From NCBI GenBank assembly GCA_036403815.1, contig DASWQH010000014.1, positions 62,001 to 126,000 of the forward strand: a stretch of 64,000 bases of DNA. Direction: 5' to 3'. Below are positions 15,934 through 24,653 of the stretch, piece after piece. This DNA is from JACVRN01 sp036403815 (GTDB lineage Bacteria; Acidobacteriota; Blastocatellia; Pyrinomonadales; Pyrinomonadaceae). The stretch's first letter is position 1; every line of letters begins with the position of its first letter. Under the pieces are notes generated by a model. The model was not told the DNA's origin. It was given only the letters and a program-made list of their open reading frames with translations, and made no database searches. A program made the position numbers and the translations under genes.

Positions 15934-15971
15934 TATAGTTATGCACCAATTCTTGAAGCAGAAAGAAAGCT

Positions 15972-16484
15972 ATGGACATCGGTTCATTATTGTTTAGCCT
16001 ACCGGCTCTTATTGTTTCAGTAATTTCTTTTTATTTCTCGGTAAAATCTTGGCGGGAGTCAAATAGGCCAATTGTCACAGTGCGTGTGACGGCTGCTAAC
16101 GGAGGAGAAGAAGGAACACCGCTTAATTTAGTTGTCGAAAATACGGGTAGTAGGCCAGCAAAGAATATAAGACTGACAGTGGATAACGAAGAGCTTGAGG
16201 AGCTTCTAGCTGAGCAGGTAGATGAGATTTGGAGGAAGCATATTACACGTTGCTTTTCCGAAAGAGCCATTATCCCTATTCTGGGCAATGGGAAGTCAGT
16301 CTCGAATACTTTTGGATGGTTGAGTGGAAATTCTAAATCAGCATGGAGAGGCGAGGTTAGATTCAATGTGCAAATCTCATACAAGGATTTAGATGGAAGA
16401 AAATACGAACACACAAACCCTCTTCTGGTTGCAGATGATACAGGTTTCGCTGGTGGGTTTTGGGATAGTAAGAAGAAAGCATAG
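15972..16484 (+). CDS. Membrane-anchored protein of unknown function
   Basis: 170 residues with one N-terminal transmembrane helix (SLLFSLPALIVSVISFYFSV) and a soluble part that looks like a beta-sandwich (VRVTAANGGEEGTPLNLVVENTGSRPAKNIRLTV). The second half has VRFNVQISYKDLDGRKYEHTNPL. I do not recognise a named family. Codon use is visibly AT-richer than its neighbours, which may indicate recent acquisition. It lies just upstream of the XPB-like helicase in the same direction. Confidence 0.65.
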   Translation: MDIGSLLFSLPALIVSVISFYFSVKSWRESNRPIVTVRVTAANGGEEGTPLNLVVENTGSRPAKNIRLTVDNEELEELLAEQVDEIWRKHITRCFSERAIIPILGNGKSVSNTFGWLSGNSKSAWRGEVRFNVQISYKDLDGRKYEHTNPLLVADDTGFAGGFWDSKKKA

Positions 16485-16537
16485 ACAGCGATACAGCTTT
16501 GCAAGGCTAAACGCTTTTTGTTGTAATCTCAATCCTG

Positions 16538-17956
16538 ATGAATATCGCACAATTGACATTGAGATTTGAGGCAGGGACGTTGCTGCTCGATGGGGCGGGG
16601 CGTGAGTTTGCTGTGCCTGCGGCGTTTCGGTGGGATGAGAGGGTGTTGAGGTGGAGGGCTCCGGCGTGGGGCTACAGGCAGGTTGTGAGGGAGCTTGTCA
16701 GAGGGGGCGTGGAGTTTGAAGACAGGGCGCGGGGCTATCATGAGTTTGATTTTCCGACCAAGCTGTTGTTTGAGCCGAGGCCGTATCAGGAGGAGGCTAT
16801 AGAGGAGTGGCGGAAGGCCGGGCGTTGCGGGGTGGTGGTGCTGCCGACGGGGGCGGGCAAGAGCCTTGTGGCGCAGATGGCTATTGCGCAGGTGCAGCGC
16901 TCGACGCTCGTGGTGGTGCCAACGATTGATTTGATGAACCAGTGGTACGACATTCTGCTTTCGTGTTTTCAGGCGGAGGTGGGATTAATCGGCGGGGGCT
17001 ATTACGAGATAGGCGCGTTGACGGTGACGACGTATGCTTCAGCGTTTCGCTTTATGGAGCGGCTGGGGAACCAGTTCGGCTTTATTATCTTCGACGAGTG
17101 CCATCATCTTCCGGCGAGCGTTCATCGTTATGCGTCGGAGATGGCGATTGCGCCGTTTCGTCTTGGATTGACGGCGACGCCTGAGCGTGCGGACGGGAGC
17201 GAAGACGAGCTTGTGCATTTGATAGGCCCTACGGTTTACAGGCGCGAGGCGCATGAGTTGGCGGGAGAGTATCTGGCGGACTACCAGCTTGTGCGTGTGG
17301 AGGTGAAGCTTAGCCCGGAGGAGCGTGAGCGTTATGAATCGGAGCGCGCCATCTTCAGAAAGTTTCTGAGTGATAAGAACATCTCTTTGAGCAGCCTGCA
17401 CGGGTGGCAGATTTTCATAGCGCAGAGCGCGCGAAGCTCGGAGGGGCGACGCGCCATGATGGCCTATCGTGAGCAGAAGCGGATTGCGCTCGGCACGGAG
17501 TCGAAGCTGCGTGTGCTGGGGGATTTGCTGCGCCGTCACAGCAAAGACCGCGCGCTGATCTTCACGGCGGAGAACGAGATGGTCTACCAGATTTCAGAAA
17601 AATTCTGGGTTCCGGCCATCACGCACCAGACTGGAATCAAGGAGCGTAGAGAGTGGCTGGAAGCTTTCAATCGTGGGGACGTGCTGGCGCTTGCGACCTC
17701 TAAAGTTTTGAACGAGGGCGTCAATATCCCTGAAGCTTCCGTCGCCATAGTGCTCTCCGGCTCCGGCTCTTCGCGCGAGCACATTCAGAGATTGGGGCGC
17801 ATCCTACGCAAACAGCCGGGCAAGGAAGCGATTCTCTACGAAGTCGTGACGAGCGAGACGACGGAAGAGAACATCAGCCGCCGCCGCACGGATGCGGGGC
17901 AGTTTCGCGCGGCCATGAGCGGACAGACGCCGGAGTTATGGGGACGGAACTTATAA
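16538..17956 (+). CDS. XPB-like superfamily 2 DNA helicase
   Basis: A 472-residue XPB/RAD25-type helicase. After an N-terminal domain of about 75 residues comes FEPRPYQEEAIEEWRKAGRCGVVVLPTGAGKS (Walker A 102-109), then VVVPTIDLMNQW, the DECH box FDECHHLP (186-189), LGLTATPERADG, and in the second RecA domain FTAENEMVYQI, TSKVLNEGVNIPEASVAIVLSGSGSSREHIQRLGRILR (motifs V and VI). The last part resembles archaeal XPB. In archaea XPB unwinds damaged DNA together with the nuclease Bax1. The gene immediately downstream is a Bax1-like protein, which supports the same pairing here. Confidence 0.9.
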   Translation: MNIAQLTLRFEAGTLLLDGAGREFAVPAAFRWDERVLRWRAPAWGYRQVVRELVRGGVEFEDRARGYHEFDFPTKLLFEPRPYQEEAIEEWRKAGRCGVVVLPTGAGKSLVAQMAIAQVQRSTLVVVPTIDLMNQWYDILLSCFQAEVGLIGGGYYEIGALTVTTYASAFRFMERLGNQFGFIIFDECHHLPASVHRYASEMAIAPFRLGLTATPERADGSEDELVHLIGPTVYRREAHELAGEYLADYQLVRVEVKLSPEERERYESERAIFRKFLSDKNISLSSLHGWQIFIAQSARSSEGRRAMMAYREQKRIALGTESKLRVLGDLLRRHSKDRALIFTAENEMVYQISEKFWVPAITHQTGIKERREWLEAFNRGDVLALATSKVLNEGVNIPEASVAIVLSGSGSSREHIQRLGRILRKQPGKEAILYEVVTSETTEENISRRRTDAGQFRAAMSGQTPELWGRNL

Positions 17957-17960
17957 AGAG

Positions 17961-18058
17961 ATGCAGAAGGCAGAGTGCAGAATGATGAACGAAAGAAAGA
18001 CCATTCAACTTGAGTTATCTTATCATTCATCATTCTGCACTCTGATTTCTGACTTGCA
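17961..18058. repeat. Class II hairpin element S1 (GCAGAA/GATGAA units)
   Basis: CAGAGTGCAGAATGATGAA at about 17971-17989 pairs with TTCATCATTCTGCACTCTG at about 18026-18044. Further imperfect pairing outside (ATGCAGAAGG with TTTCTGACTTGCAT). It fills the gap between the XPB-like and Bax1-like genes, ending a few bases before the second start. Confidence 0.78.
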
Positions 18059-18064
18059 TTTATT

Positions 18065-19279
18065 ATGTTGACGGCTGATCTAGCGCAGAGCTGGCAGCGC
18101 GGCGGGCGTTGCGGGCCTAGATATATAGATAGAGGCGACGAAGATTATCTTCAAGACTCGGACGCGTTGATACGCATCTTCAGCGAGCACGAGGGTCGAG
18201 CAAGAAAGGAATTAGACCACGCGCTTGAGGAGTACGTAGGCACAGGCACGGACTACAAAATCCTGCGCGGGTTTATCAAGCTCCTGATGGATCGCTGCGA
18301 GTTCGAGACGGCTTCGCCCGTTGACCCTGCGGAAATCCGTCGCGCGCTCTTCACACGTACACGCTCTAGCCATCCTGTGACAGACGACGAGACGGCGCGA
18401 GAAGAAATCTTGCGCGAAGTCGCGCTTGAATTGGGCGCAGCGCCAGACGTTCTCCTGAGCGGCCTTTACGCAGACCTGCCGGAAAATCAGAAGCTCACGG
18501 AGTTTCAACCCTTAACGCCTGAAGCCCTTCTGGATGTTTACAATCTGGCACAGGCGCAGGCGCTGCTTTATCACTGCGTGGAGATGCGACTTGATGTAGA
18601 AGCCCAGCGTCGAGAGGATTACCGAGAGCTGTTTTCCGCCATCAAGGCGTATCGTTTGATTCATACCATCAAGGGCGATGCGAAGACGGGTTATCAACTG
18701 CGGCTCGACGGGCCTGTCTCTATGTTTCATCGCTCGCAGAAGTACGGCATACAGATGGCCGTGTTTCTGCCCGCGCTCCTGCTGTGCAAGGGCTGGGAGA
18801 TGCGCGCAGAGATAGCTTCGGGCAAGCCGGGGAAAGAGCACGCCTTCTTTGAATTATCCAGCAGCCAGAAGCGGCTCCAGTCTCATTACCTGGAAGGACT
18901 CACAGACGAAAATCCGGTCAGGGAAAGGTTCGCCGCGAAGTGGGAGAAGTTTGAGACAGAGTGGACAATGGAAGCGAGCCGCGAAGTAATCCCTCTGGGC
19001 GAAAGCGCCTTCATCCCGGATTTTGTTTTGAAGCACCCGCAAGGCCACACCTTTTATCTTGAAGTCCTTGGATTCTGGACGCCGCGCCATCTGACCAATC
19101 GCCTGAAAGAGTTCGCGCACGCGCGCTTCGAGAATTTTATACTGGCCGCATGGGACGAGCTGCGCGGCAGCCGCGATCCCCTATCAAAGATTCCTGCGAA
19201 CACCATCATCTTCAAAAGAAACTTAGACCCTGTGGCAATCGAGCTGATGCTTGATGAGTTGGTTGCGAAAAGGGAATAA
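18065..19279 (+). CDS. Bax1-like (DUF790) nuclease, XPB partner
   Basis: 404 residues of the DUF790 family. It opens MLTADLAQSWQRGGRCGPRYID, typical of the family, continues through helical regions, and ends with a nuclease-like domain containing FIPDFVLKHPQGHTFYLEVLGFWTP (Asp and Glu spaced as in PD-(D/E)XK enzymes) at about residues 316-340. In archaea this protein, named Bax1, binds XPB and makes the incision beside damage. Here it is the next gene after the XPB-like helicase, 108 bases away and in the same direction, which strongly suggests a functional pair. No ribosome binding site is visible because a hairpin repeat fills the gap. Confidence 0.85.
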   Translation: MLTADLAQSWQRGGRCGPRYIDRGDEDYLQDSDALIRIFSEHEGRARKELDHALEEYVGTGTDYKILRGFIKLLMDRCEFETASPVDPAEIRRALFTRTRSSHPVTDDETAREEILREVALELGAAPDVLLSGLYADLPENQKLTEFQPLTPEALLDVYNLAQAQALLYHCVEMRLDVEAQRREDYRELFSAIKAYRLIHTIKGDAKTGYQLRLDGPVSMFHRSQKYGIQMAVFLPALLLCKGWEMRAEIASGKPGKEHAFFELSSSQKRLQSHYLEGLTDENPVRERFAAKWEKFETEWTMEASREVIPLGESAFIPDFVLKHPQGHTFYLEVLGFWTPRHLTNRLKEFAHARFENFILAAWDELRGSRDPLSKIPANTIIFKRNLDPVAIELMLDELVAKRE

Positions 19280-19315
19280 CCCCGCACTGAAGCCTCTCTT
19301 CGTAGGCTATTGCGT

Positions 19316-19519
19316 AAGTCCCGTCAGGGACGATTGATAATAGCCCGGCCATTTATGGCTGGGAACAGAGAGTAAGAAAAGAAAGTTGAGTCCCGTAGGG
19401 ACGGCTGAATTATTCAAAAGAAAGATTTCAGCCGTCCCTACGGGACTCAAGAAATATTTTCTACATCTTATGCCCAGCACTGAAGTGCTGGGCTATTACC
19501 ATAAGTCCCTACGGGACTT
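19316..19519. repeat. Class I palindromic element C (GTCCC family)
   Basis: Outer arms AAGTCCCGTCAGGGAC (19316-) and AAGTCCCTACGGGACTT (19503-19519). Inside: hairpin CCCGGCCATTTATGGCTGGG, inner inverted pair GAGTCCCGTAGGGACGGCTGA and complement, hairpin CCCAGCACTGAAGTGCTGGG. Relative to element A the two hairpin types have exchanged places. It separates two co-directional genes. Confidence 0.87.
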
Positions 19520-19547
19520 CGAACACATCTTCTTTAGTTAAAAGTGC

Positions 19548-20363
19548 ATGCTAACGGCAATCAGACAACTGGACGGACGGAAGGTTGGTGCCTGGGAAGT
19601 GGATAGAACGGAGCGTCCTTTTCTCTGCCCATGCTGCGCTGAAGTTGTGACGCTCAGGCGGGGCGGCATCATCGCGCCACACTTCGCGCACAAGCCGCCC
19701 GTCACGTGCGAGTACGGCACAGGAGAATCGGAAGAGCATCGTCGCTGCAAGATTTCCATCTATGAAGCGCTCATCAAACACCCGCTTGTTAAGAAGTGCG
19801 AGATGGAAAGAGACCTCGGCGCGGTGCGTCCGGATGTGAGCGCTTACATCAACAAGGTCGCGGTGGCGATAGAAGTTCAGGCCAGCAACCTCACATTAGA
19901 GAGAATCCGACGCCGCACAGAGGAGTACGCGCGACGCGGCATCTATGCCCTGTGGCTTCCTATTTATAGAGAGAATTTGAAAGCCGAGCTATACAACCCG
20001 CGCCCCTGGGAGCGGTGGCTGCACGCAGCCTACTTCGGCAGGGTTTATTACTGGGTCGAAGCTTTACGAATCCAGCCCGTGCATTTCCGTGATTACCTGA
20101 CAAGGGTGCGCGGGCGTACGCATGATTATGAAAAACTCTCCACGCGCAAAGTTCCCATAGACGGAGCGCCTGCTATTCTGACGGAAGACTTCAGGCCGGT
20201 TGAGAGAGACGAGTGGGCACGCGACTTCATAAACATTCCGCGCGCAAAGCTATTCGTAGACAACCAGCCGGACTGGTACGAAACAGTAGCGCCCGCAAAA
20301 TTTGCACGGCGACACAGACACGCAGTTGTCTCTAACACAACGCGGCTGCGTCGTTCCAGATAG
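19548..20363 (+). CDS. CoiA-like competence nuclease-domain protein
   Basis: A 271-residue protein of the CoiA type. It begins with a zinc-binding segment (C27, C29, C30 in LCPCC; H45 and H48 in PHFAHKP; then C54). The nuclease core is VRPDVSAYINKVAVAIEVQAS with D96, E109 and Q111, the D-ExQ arrangement of CoiA. In Firmicutes CoiA promotes recombination during transformation; homologs in non-competent bacteria have unknown roles. It follows the XPB-Bax1 pair in the same direction across a palindromic element, so a DNA-processing context is plausible. Confidence 0.8.
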   Translation: MLTAIRQLDGRKVGAWEVDRTERPFLCPCCAEVVTLRRGGIIAPHFAHKPPVTCEYGTGESEEHRRCKISIYEALIKHPLVKKCEMERDLGAVRPDVSAYINKVAVAIEVQASNLTLERIRRRTEEYARRGIYALWLPIYRENLKAELYNPRPWERWLHAAYFGRVYYWVEALRIQPVHFRDYLTRVRGRTHDYEKLSTRKVPIDGAPAILTEDFRPVERDEWARDFINIPRAKLFVDNQPDWYETVAPAKFARRHRHAVVSNTTRLRRSR

Positions 20364-20403
20364 TGTCGAAATTCATGTGTGTTTTGTTAGATTCAGCGGG
20401 AGA

Positions 20404-20610
20404 TTAAAGGTCAGTTTCAGTAAGACCGCCCATTTTCATAAAGTGCCTTAGCAGTCCTGTTTTCAGCGTCTGGTTTCCTTGAATAGGAACTGAAAGCCGT
20501 ACATCGCTTCCTACTTTTCCATAAATGTGATGGCTACCCTGAACTCTCAACAATGTCCAGCCATGTCTCTCAAGAATTTTGGCGAATTCTTTGCCGGAGA
20601 CAGACCTCAT
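20404..20610 (-). CDS. hicA: HicA-type toxin (mRNA interferase)
   Basis: 68 residues of the YcfA/HicA family with a double-stranded-RNA-binding-like fold. The sequence SGKEFAKILERHGWTLLRVQGSHHIY contains the catalytic histidine region (H27, H28), followed by RLSVPIQGNQTLKTGLLR. HicA cuts mRNA and tmRNA when free of antitoxin. The start ATG overlaps the last codon of hicB by 4 bases (ATGA), so the two are translationally coupled with the antitoxin first. Confidence 0.9.
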   Translation of the reverse strand: MRSVSGKEFAKILERHGWTLLRVQGSHHIYGKVGSDVRLSVPIQGNQTLKTGLLRHFMKMGGLTETDL

Positions 20611-20810
20611 ACGGCAATCTCCAGCACACGATCATTTCCATTTACTTGTGCGGGAGACACGTCAACGGACAAACAGCCCTCGACTGCCTCATATAGATTC
20701 TGAAGCAGTTCTTCAAAGGTCTCGCCCTGAGTGGCGCATCCGGGAATGGACGGCACTTCAGCCCAGTAACCGCCTTCTTCCGCTTCGTGAACAATGACTT
20801 TAATCTTCAT
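20607..20810 (-). CDS. hicB: HicB-type antitoxin
   Basis: 67 residues beginning MKIKVIVHEAEEGGYWAEVPSIPGCATQGETFEELLQNLYEAVEG, the partial RNase-H-like fold of HicB. It neutralises HicA by direct binding. No C-terminal DNA-binding domain is present, so it is the short form. ATG 20810 is used; the frame extends to 20828. Confidence 0.9.
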   Translation of the reverse strand: MKIKVIVHEAEEGGYWAEVPSIPGCATQGETFEELLQNLYEAVEGCLSVDVSPAQVNGNDRVLEIAV

Positions 20811-20877
20811 GGGTTCAATTATACGCAAGCAGCAACTAAATTTCGATAATTAAGAAGAGACAAGCGCGAATTCTCTA

Positions 20878-22500
20878 TCAGCTTAAATTCGCGCGCTCGA
20901 AGAATTTTGGCGCGGTGCGGTGTTTGGTCGCTTGCTCGAAAGCGTAAGCCAGTTTGATGAGCGTGGGTTCGCTCCAAGCGCGTCCGAAAAAGGAGATGCC
21001 GACGGGCAGGCCATGTATGTAGCCCGCCGGGACGTTGATGTTGGGGTATCCGGCGACTGCGGCGGGCGTAGAACTGGCACCGGAGAAATGGTCGCCGTTG
21101 ATTAAATCTGTAGTCCACGGCGGCCCGCCCGTCGGCCCTATGATTGCATCCAGCCGGTGCTTGTTCATCAACGCATCAATCCCTTCCGTCCGGGAAAGAC
21201 GCAGATTTTTGGCGAGCGCCGCGCGATACTCCTTGCTTGTGAGCGCCCCCTTGGCCTCCGCCCTGATGAAAAGCTCCTGGCCGAAAAACGGCATCTCGCG
21301 CTGCGACTCGCGCTCGTTGAAGTCTATAATCTCCTTCAAGGAATGAACCGGAGCGCTCGCGCCAAGCCCCGCCAGATATTTATTCAGGTCAGCTTTGAAT
21401 TCATAGAGCAGCACTTCCAGCTCCGTATCATCAAACTTGCCTGTCGTCGCAATGTCTGCCGGATCGATGATGATTGCGCCTGCACGCTTCATCACCTCTA
21501 TGGCTTCGCTCATTAACTTATCCACGCGGTCGTTGAAGCCGAAGAATTTTCGTGCGACGCCGATGCGCGCTCCTCTGAGGCCGTTGGGGTCTAAAAATTT
21601 TGTGTAATCGGCCAGAGCTTTTACGCGACCGGCGGTCGTAGCTTCGTCGCGCGGGTCAACACCCGCCAGAGCAGCCAGCAGGGTGACGGCATCCCGAACG
21701 GTGCGCGCCATAGGCCCTGCTGTATCCTGGCTGTGCGCGATGGGAATGATGCCCGTGCGGCTGATTAAACCGAGCGTGGGCTTGATGCCGACGATTGAGT
21801 TTGCAGATGAAGGACAGACGATTGAGCCGTCTGTCTCCGTGCCGACCGCGACGGCGCAAAGGTTTGCGGCAACGGCCACGCCGGAGCCGGAGCTTGAGCC
21901 GCAAGGATTACGGTCGAGCGCGTACGGAAGTCTCGTCTGGCCTCCGCGCCCGCTCCAGCCGCTCGTCGAATGTGTCGAGCGGAAGTTAGCCCACTCGCTC
22001 AAATTCGTCTTGCCTAAGAGAACAGCGCCGCTCGCTCGTAGTCGCTCTGCCACAAACGCATCGCGCAAAGGCTTTGCTCCGACGAGAGCGAGCGAACCTG
22101 CCGTGGTCATCATGCGGTCGGCTGTGTCTATGTTGTCTTTGATGAGAACGGGAATGCCGTGAAGAGGGCTGCGCGCTCCCTTCTGTTTGCGCTCGCGGTC
22201 GAGTGCGTCGGCAATTGCGAGCGCGTCCGGGTTAAGCTCTATGACGGAATTAAGCGCGGGGCCGCGCCGGTCAATCTCTTCTATGCGCGCCAGATATTTT
22301 TCCACGAGTCTGCGCGCCGTCCAGCGACCCTGTTGCATTCCAGCCTGAAGCTCGCTGATGCCTGCTTCGTCCAGCTCAAATGCACGCGCCTGCGTTTGAG
22401 AAGAGACGAGGCCGGACTCAGCCGCTCCGGATAAAAGGGGACTCACGAAGGCCAGCGCGCCGCCCAGCGCGCTCGATTTAAGAAAGCGTCTGCGATTCAT
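20878..22500 (-). CDS. Tat-exported amidase (amidase signature family)
   Basis: 540 residues. The N-terminus MNRRRFLKSSALGGALAF is a twin-arginine signal, so the enzyme is exported folded. The amidase signature domain has the catalytic triad positions K121 (PVLIKDN), the cis-serine in CGSSSGSGVAV (about 202-203) and S226 (TETDGSIVCP). Members hydrolyse amide bonds of peptides or small amides; substrate unknown. The family's GGSSGGSA is slightly changed to GSSSGSGV. Start ATG 22500 fits the Tat signal; the frame is open to 22536. It lies 67 bases upstream of hicB in the same direction. Confidence 0.9.
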   Translation of the reverse strand: MNRRRFLKSSALGGALAFVSPLLSGAAESGLVSSQTQARAFELDEAGISELQAGMQQGRWTARRLVEKYLARIEEIDRRGPALNSVIELNPDALAIADALDRERKQKGARSPLHGIPVLIKDNIDTADRMMTTAGSLALVGAKPLRDAFVAERLRASGAVLLGKTNLSEWANFRSTHSTSGWSGRGGQTRLPYALDRNPCGSSSGSGVAVAANLCAVAVGTETDGSIVCPSSANSIVGIKPTLGLISRTGIIPIAHSQDTAGPMARTVRDAVTLLAALAGVDPRDEATTAGRVKALADYTKFLDPNGLRGARIGVARKFFGFNDRVDKLMSEAIEVMKRAGAIIIDPADIATTGKFDDTELEVLLYEFKADLNKYLAGLGASAPVHSLKEIIDFNERESQREMPFFGQELFIRAEAKGALTSKEYRAALAKNLRLSRTEGIDALMNKHRLDAIIGPTGGPPWTTDLINGDHFSGASSTPAAVAGYPNINVPAGYIHGLPVGISFFGRAWSEPTLIKLAYAFEQATKHRTAPKFFERANLS

Positions 22501-22921
22501 TTCAGCGTGTCTCTCCAGACTTCCTTTTCGTAACACACACTTTTTTTTACACGAGCTTTAAGGGCTGCGGATTGCTTGATTCTCCCCTAAAGTAATAGCT
22601 TTTACATTCATTTTACAACGCCCGGCCAAGACCTGGGGTAAAATTAAAACTTTAATGAGCCGGTTGTCGTTAATGATTTGGAACTTTCAGGCGTCTTATA
22701 GGTAATTACAGGCAGAAAAATTTTCTGCCACAAATCGGCGGCAAGCGGTGTTTATACAAGTAGAGCAGGGAAAACCTGAAGGTTTAGAAAGCCCTGACCA
22801 ATGAACCGACCGATGCGAGCAGAAGGTTTTTGGGGAAAGAGCAGTACAAGAGAAAGCCCCGGCCACACGCCAAAGTCAAAAAGCAACATTCTAGCCGCCA
22901 GAGGGCGGCAGGTGAACCGAG
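22501..22921. other. Divergent intergenic region, possible structured leader
   Basis: 421 bases between the amidase and a secreted protein on the other strand. There is no supported gene. Near 22769-22799 CAGGG and CCCTG enclose a small hairpin AACCTGAAGGTT, and 22713-22729 holds GCAGAAAAATTTTCTGC, a perfect palindrome. I could not match this to a known riboswitch family. Confidence 0.4.
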
Positions 22922-23599
22922 ATGAAAAACAGGCGTCTTAACGTATTGTTCATAGCAATCATCGCTCTGGCAGCCGCGCCGCAGGCTCTGCAAGATGCAC
23001 ACCGCCTGGTAAACGCCGCGCACGAGCGAGCCGAGAACGAGTTCTGGAGTGTCTTTTTGAGCTACCAGATACCAGAGGCAAACGGCGCTCAAACAAAAGG
23101 CTCGACCGGGTTATCTGCCGGTACACGCCAGCCGGAGACAAAGGATACCTGCCCGCTTCAGCGCGCGATTGCGCAGCCGGTTGAAGTGGCGCGTAATTCC
23201 CGGTCGAACGAAGCTCCGGCGCAGTTGCGTGCAAAGAGAGAGGCCAGGCGTGCGGGCGCGCAAGCCGTAAACCCGGACGCTCCTCAAACGGTTGAACCGG
23301 CTCCTGTCAGTGACGAAGAGGTAGCCGCTGTGTATACGGTGCGCCCCATAGTGTTCACTGAAGAAGAGCAGAAGGTATTGAAGTCTGCTGGGCTGCATGC
23401 ACGCGACACTGAGAAGGTAGCAGACAACGCATCGAAAGCGACTATGGCTTCCTTCGTGCAGGAAAACGAGAACGTGCAGATTAAGGCAAGGCAGTTGATG
23501 CAGATGGATAAGCTCCTACAGCGCCAGCGCACGCGTTCCAACAGAGACAGAGCAGAATCCAACAACATGCCGACGCTGAATCCGGCCAACACCATGTAA
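22922..23599 (+). CDS. Secreted protein of unknown function
   Basis: 225 residues with an N-terminal hydrophobic segment (RLNVLFIAIIALAAAPQAL) that could be a signal peptide or anchor. The rest is polar and largely without predicted domains; the C-terminal half (EEEQKVLKSAGLHARDTEKVADNASKATMASFVQENENVQIKARQLMQMDKLLQRQR) looks helical, possibly coiled-coil. No family recognised. An AGGTG ribosome binding site precedes ATG 22922. A strong terminator follows. Confidence 0.65.
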   Translation: MKNRRLNVLFIAIIALAAAPQALQDAHRLVNAAHERAENEFWSVFLSYQIPEANGAQTKGSTGLSAGTRQPETKDTCPLQRAIAQPVEVARNSRSNEAPAQLRAKREARRAGAQAVNPDAPQTVEPAPVSDEEVAAVYTVRPIVFTEEEQKVLKSAGLHARDTEKVADNASKATMASFVQENENVQIKARQLMQMDKLLQRQRTRSNRDRAESNNMPTLNPANTM

Positions 23600-23623
23600 A
23601 GACCGGCAGCTTGTAAAGAAGAG

Positions 23624-23677
23624 AGAGGCCGCGCGAGTGAGATGAAAAAGCTTACTCGCGCGGCCTCTTTAATTTTC
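23624..23677 (+). terminator. Rho-independent terminator
   Basis: AGAGGCCGCGCGAGT at 23624-23638 and its exact complement at 23654-23668, followed by a T-rich tract. It lies 25 bases after the stop of the secreted-protein gene. Confidence 0.85.
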
Positions 23678-23751
23678 TAACGGGAGGTCGAGATAAGCAA
23701 ACTATCTTCTTATACCAAGTTGCAATAAAAAGAGAGGACGTGAGGTCATGC

Positions 23752-23829
23752 AGGTCAGTACCGCCTGTGTGAGCGGGCGGGTCTCAAGCTGCGCCAGAAC
23801 CCGCCCGCTCACGCAGGCGGTACTGACCT
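23752..23829. repeat. Long near-perfect inverted repeat (AGGTCAGTACCGCCTG arms)
   Basis: Arms of about 31 bp: AGGTCAGTACCGCCTG then GTGAGCGGGCGGGT on the left, the complement on the right (23800-23829), with CTTTTTCT after. A partial copy, TCAGTACCGCCTGC, appears alone at 28981-28994, so this is a dispersed repeat. Confidence 0.75.
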
Positions 23830-23853
23830 CTTTTTCTACTGCTATCTGCTATT

Positions 23854-23985
23854 AGCCCCTGAAAGGGGCGAAAGATTCTCAAGACTGGATTTCTTTCGCC
23901 CCGTTCAGGGGCTTTTAACTTTTATCGCTACTCAATTCCCACGGCTCACGCCGTGGGCTAAATTCTGTCACCCCTTTCAGGGGCT
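23854..23985. repeat. Class I palindromic element E (GCCCC family, shortened)
   Basis: Outer palindromes AGCCCCTGAAAGGGGCG (23854-) and CCCCTTTCAGGGGCT (-23985), inner CGCCCCGTTCAGGGGC, and one hairpin CCCACGGCTCACGCCGTGGG. The left hairpin of the standard design is missing. It lies between convergent genes. Confidence 0.8.
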
Positions 23986-24032
23986 GTCTTTCTTCATTCT
24001 TATGTCGAACTCACGTTTTCTATCGTCGATTT

Positions 24033-24653
24033 TTATCTTTTCCGGCTGCTCTTCTTAGCGCCCGCTTTCTTCGTTCCACTCGCACGTTTAGTTTTTGCCG
24101 CAGCCTTTTTCGTCGCCTCGCCACGTTTAGCTTTTCCAGCGACCTGTCCCGGAGCGCTTTTCTGCGCGGGCTTGCGCCTGGTTTGAGGCCGCGCGGGTTC
24201 AACTGAGCTGGCTGGCCGGATTATTTCTGCGGTTCGAGCGCCTATCGTTTCGGCCACGTCGCCAGCCGCTTTGATGCCCCTGCCCGTGACTCCCAGCGTG
24301 CGTTCAATCGCTTCGCCTATAGCGCGCGTCGTCTCTGTAAGCGCTTCCTGGAACATCTCCGTCACGTTGCGCTCATCCTGTTCGTCAAAACTCTTTCTGG
24401 TCGTCCTGCGTCCGCCTTTATTGCGCAACTGCGTGATCTGCGCGAGCAGGTGCTTCTTAATCTTTTCGCGCACCACGCGCGGGCTGTTGTCATGCTCGAA
24501 CTGATTCTGAAACGAATCGCAGAGCTGCCCGTAGTCGCCCGCGAACTGTATGCACCAGTTCTTGTCGTCCTGCGCTATGTTGGTGACGGTCGAGTCCAAC
24601 TGAAGGTCTAAAAGAGCCTCGCTCGCTTCGCGCTTGATGGTCTCCGCGTCCAT
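24033..24653 (-). CDS. Protein of unknown function with histone-H1-like basic tail
   Basis: 206 residues in three parts: an N-terminal domain of about 80 residues homologous to the small upstream protein, a central helical part (NVTEMFQEALTETTRAIGEAIERTLGV), and a C-terminal Lys/Ala-rich tail of about 50 residues (KAKRGEATKKAAAKTKRAS) like those of bacterial histone-H1-like proteins. A DNA- or RNA-binding role for the tail is inferred. Its ATG shares one base with the stop of the upstream gene (TAATG), so the two are coupled. Confidence 0.7.
   Translation of the reverse strand: MDAETIKREASEALLDLQLDSTVTNIAQDDKNWCIQFAGDYGQLCDSFQNQFEHDNSPRVVREKIKKHLLAQITQLRNKGGRRTTRKSFDEQDERNVTEMFQEALTETTRAIGEAIERTLGVTGRGIKAAGDVAETIGARTAEIIRPASSVEPARPQTRRKPAQKSAPGQVAGKAKRGEATKKAAAKTKRASGTKKAGAKKSSRKR

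Noticed and set aside
20404..20810. HicBA as an unusual system
   Set aside because: Gene order antitoxin-toxin with an ATGA overlap and short HicB is common; nothing distinguishes it.
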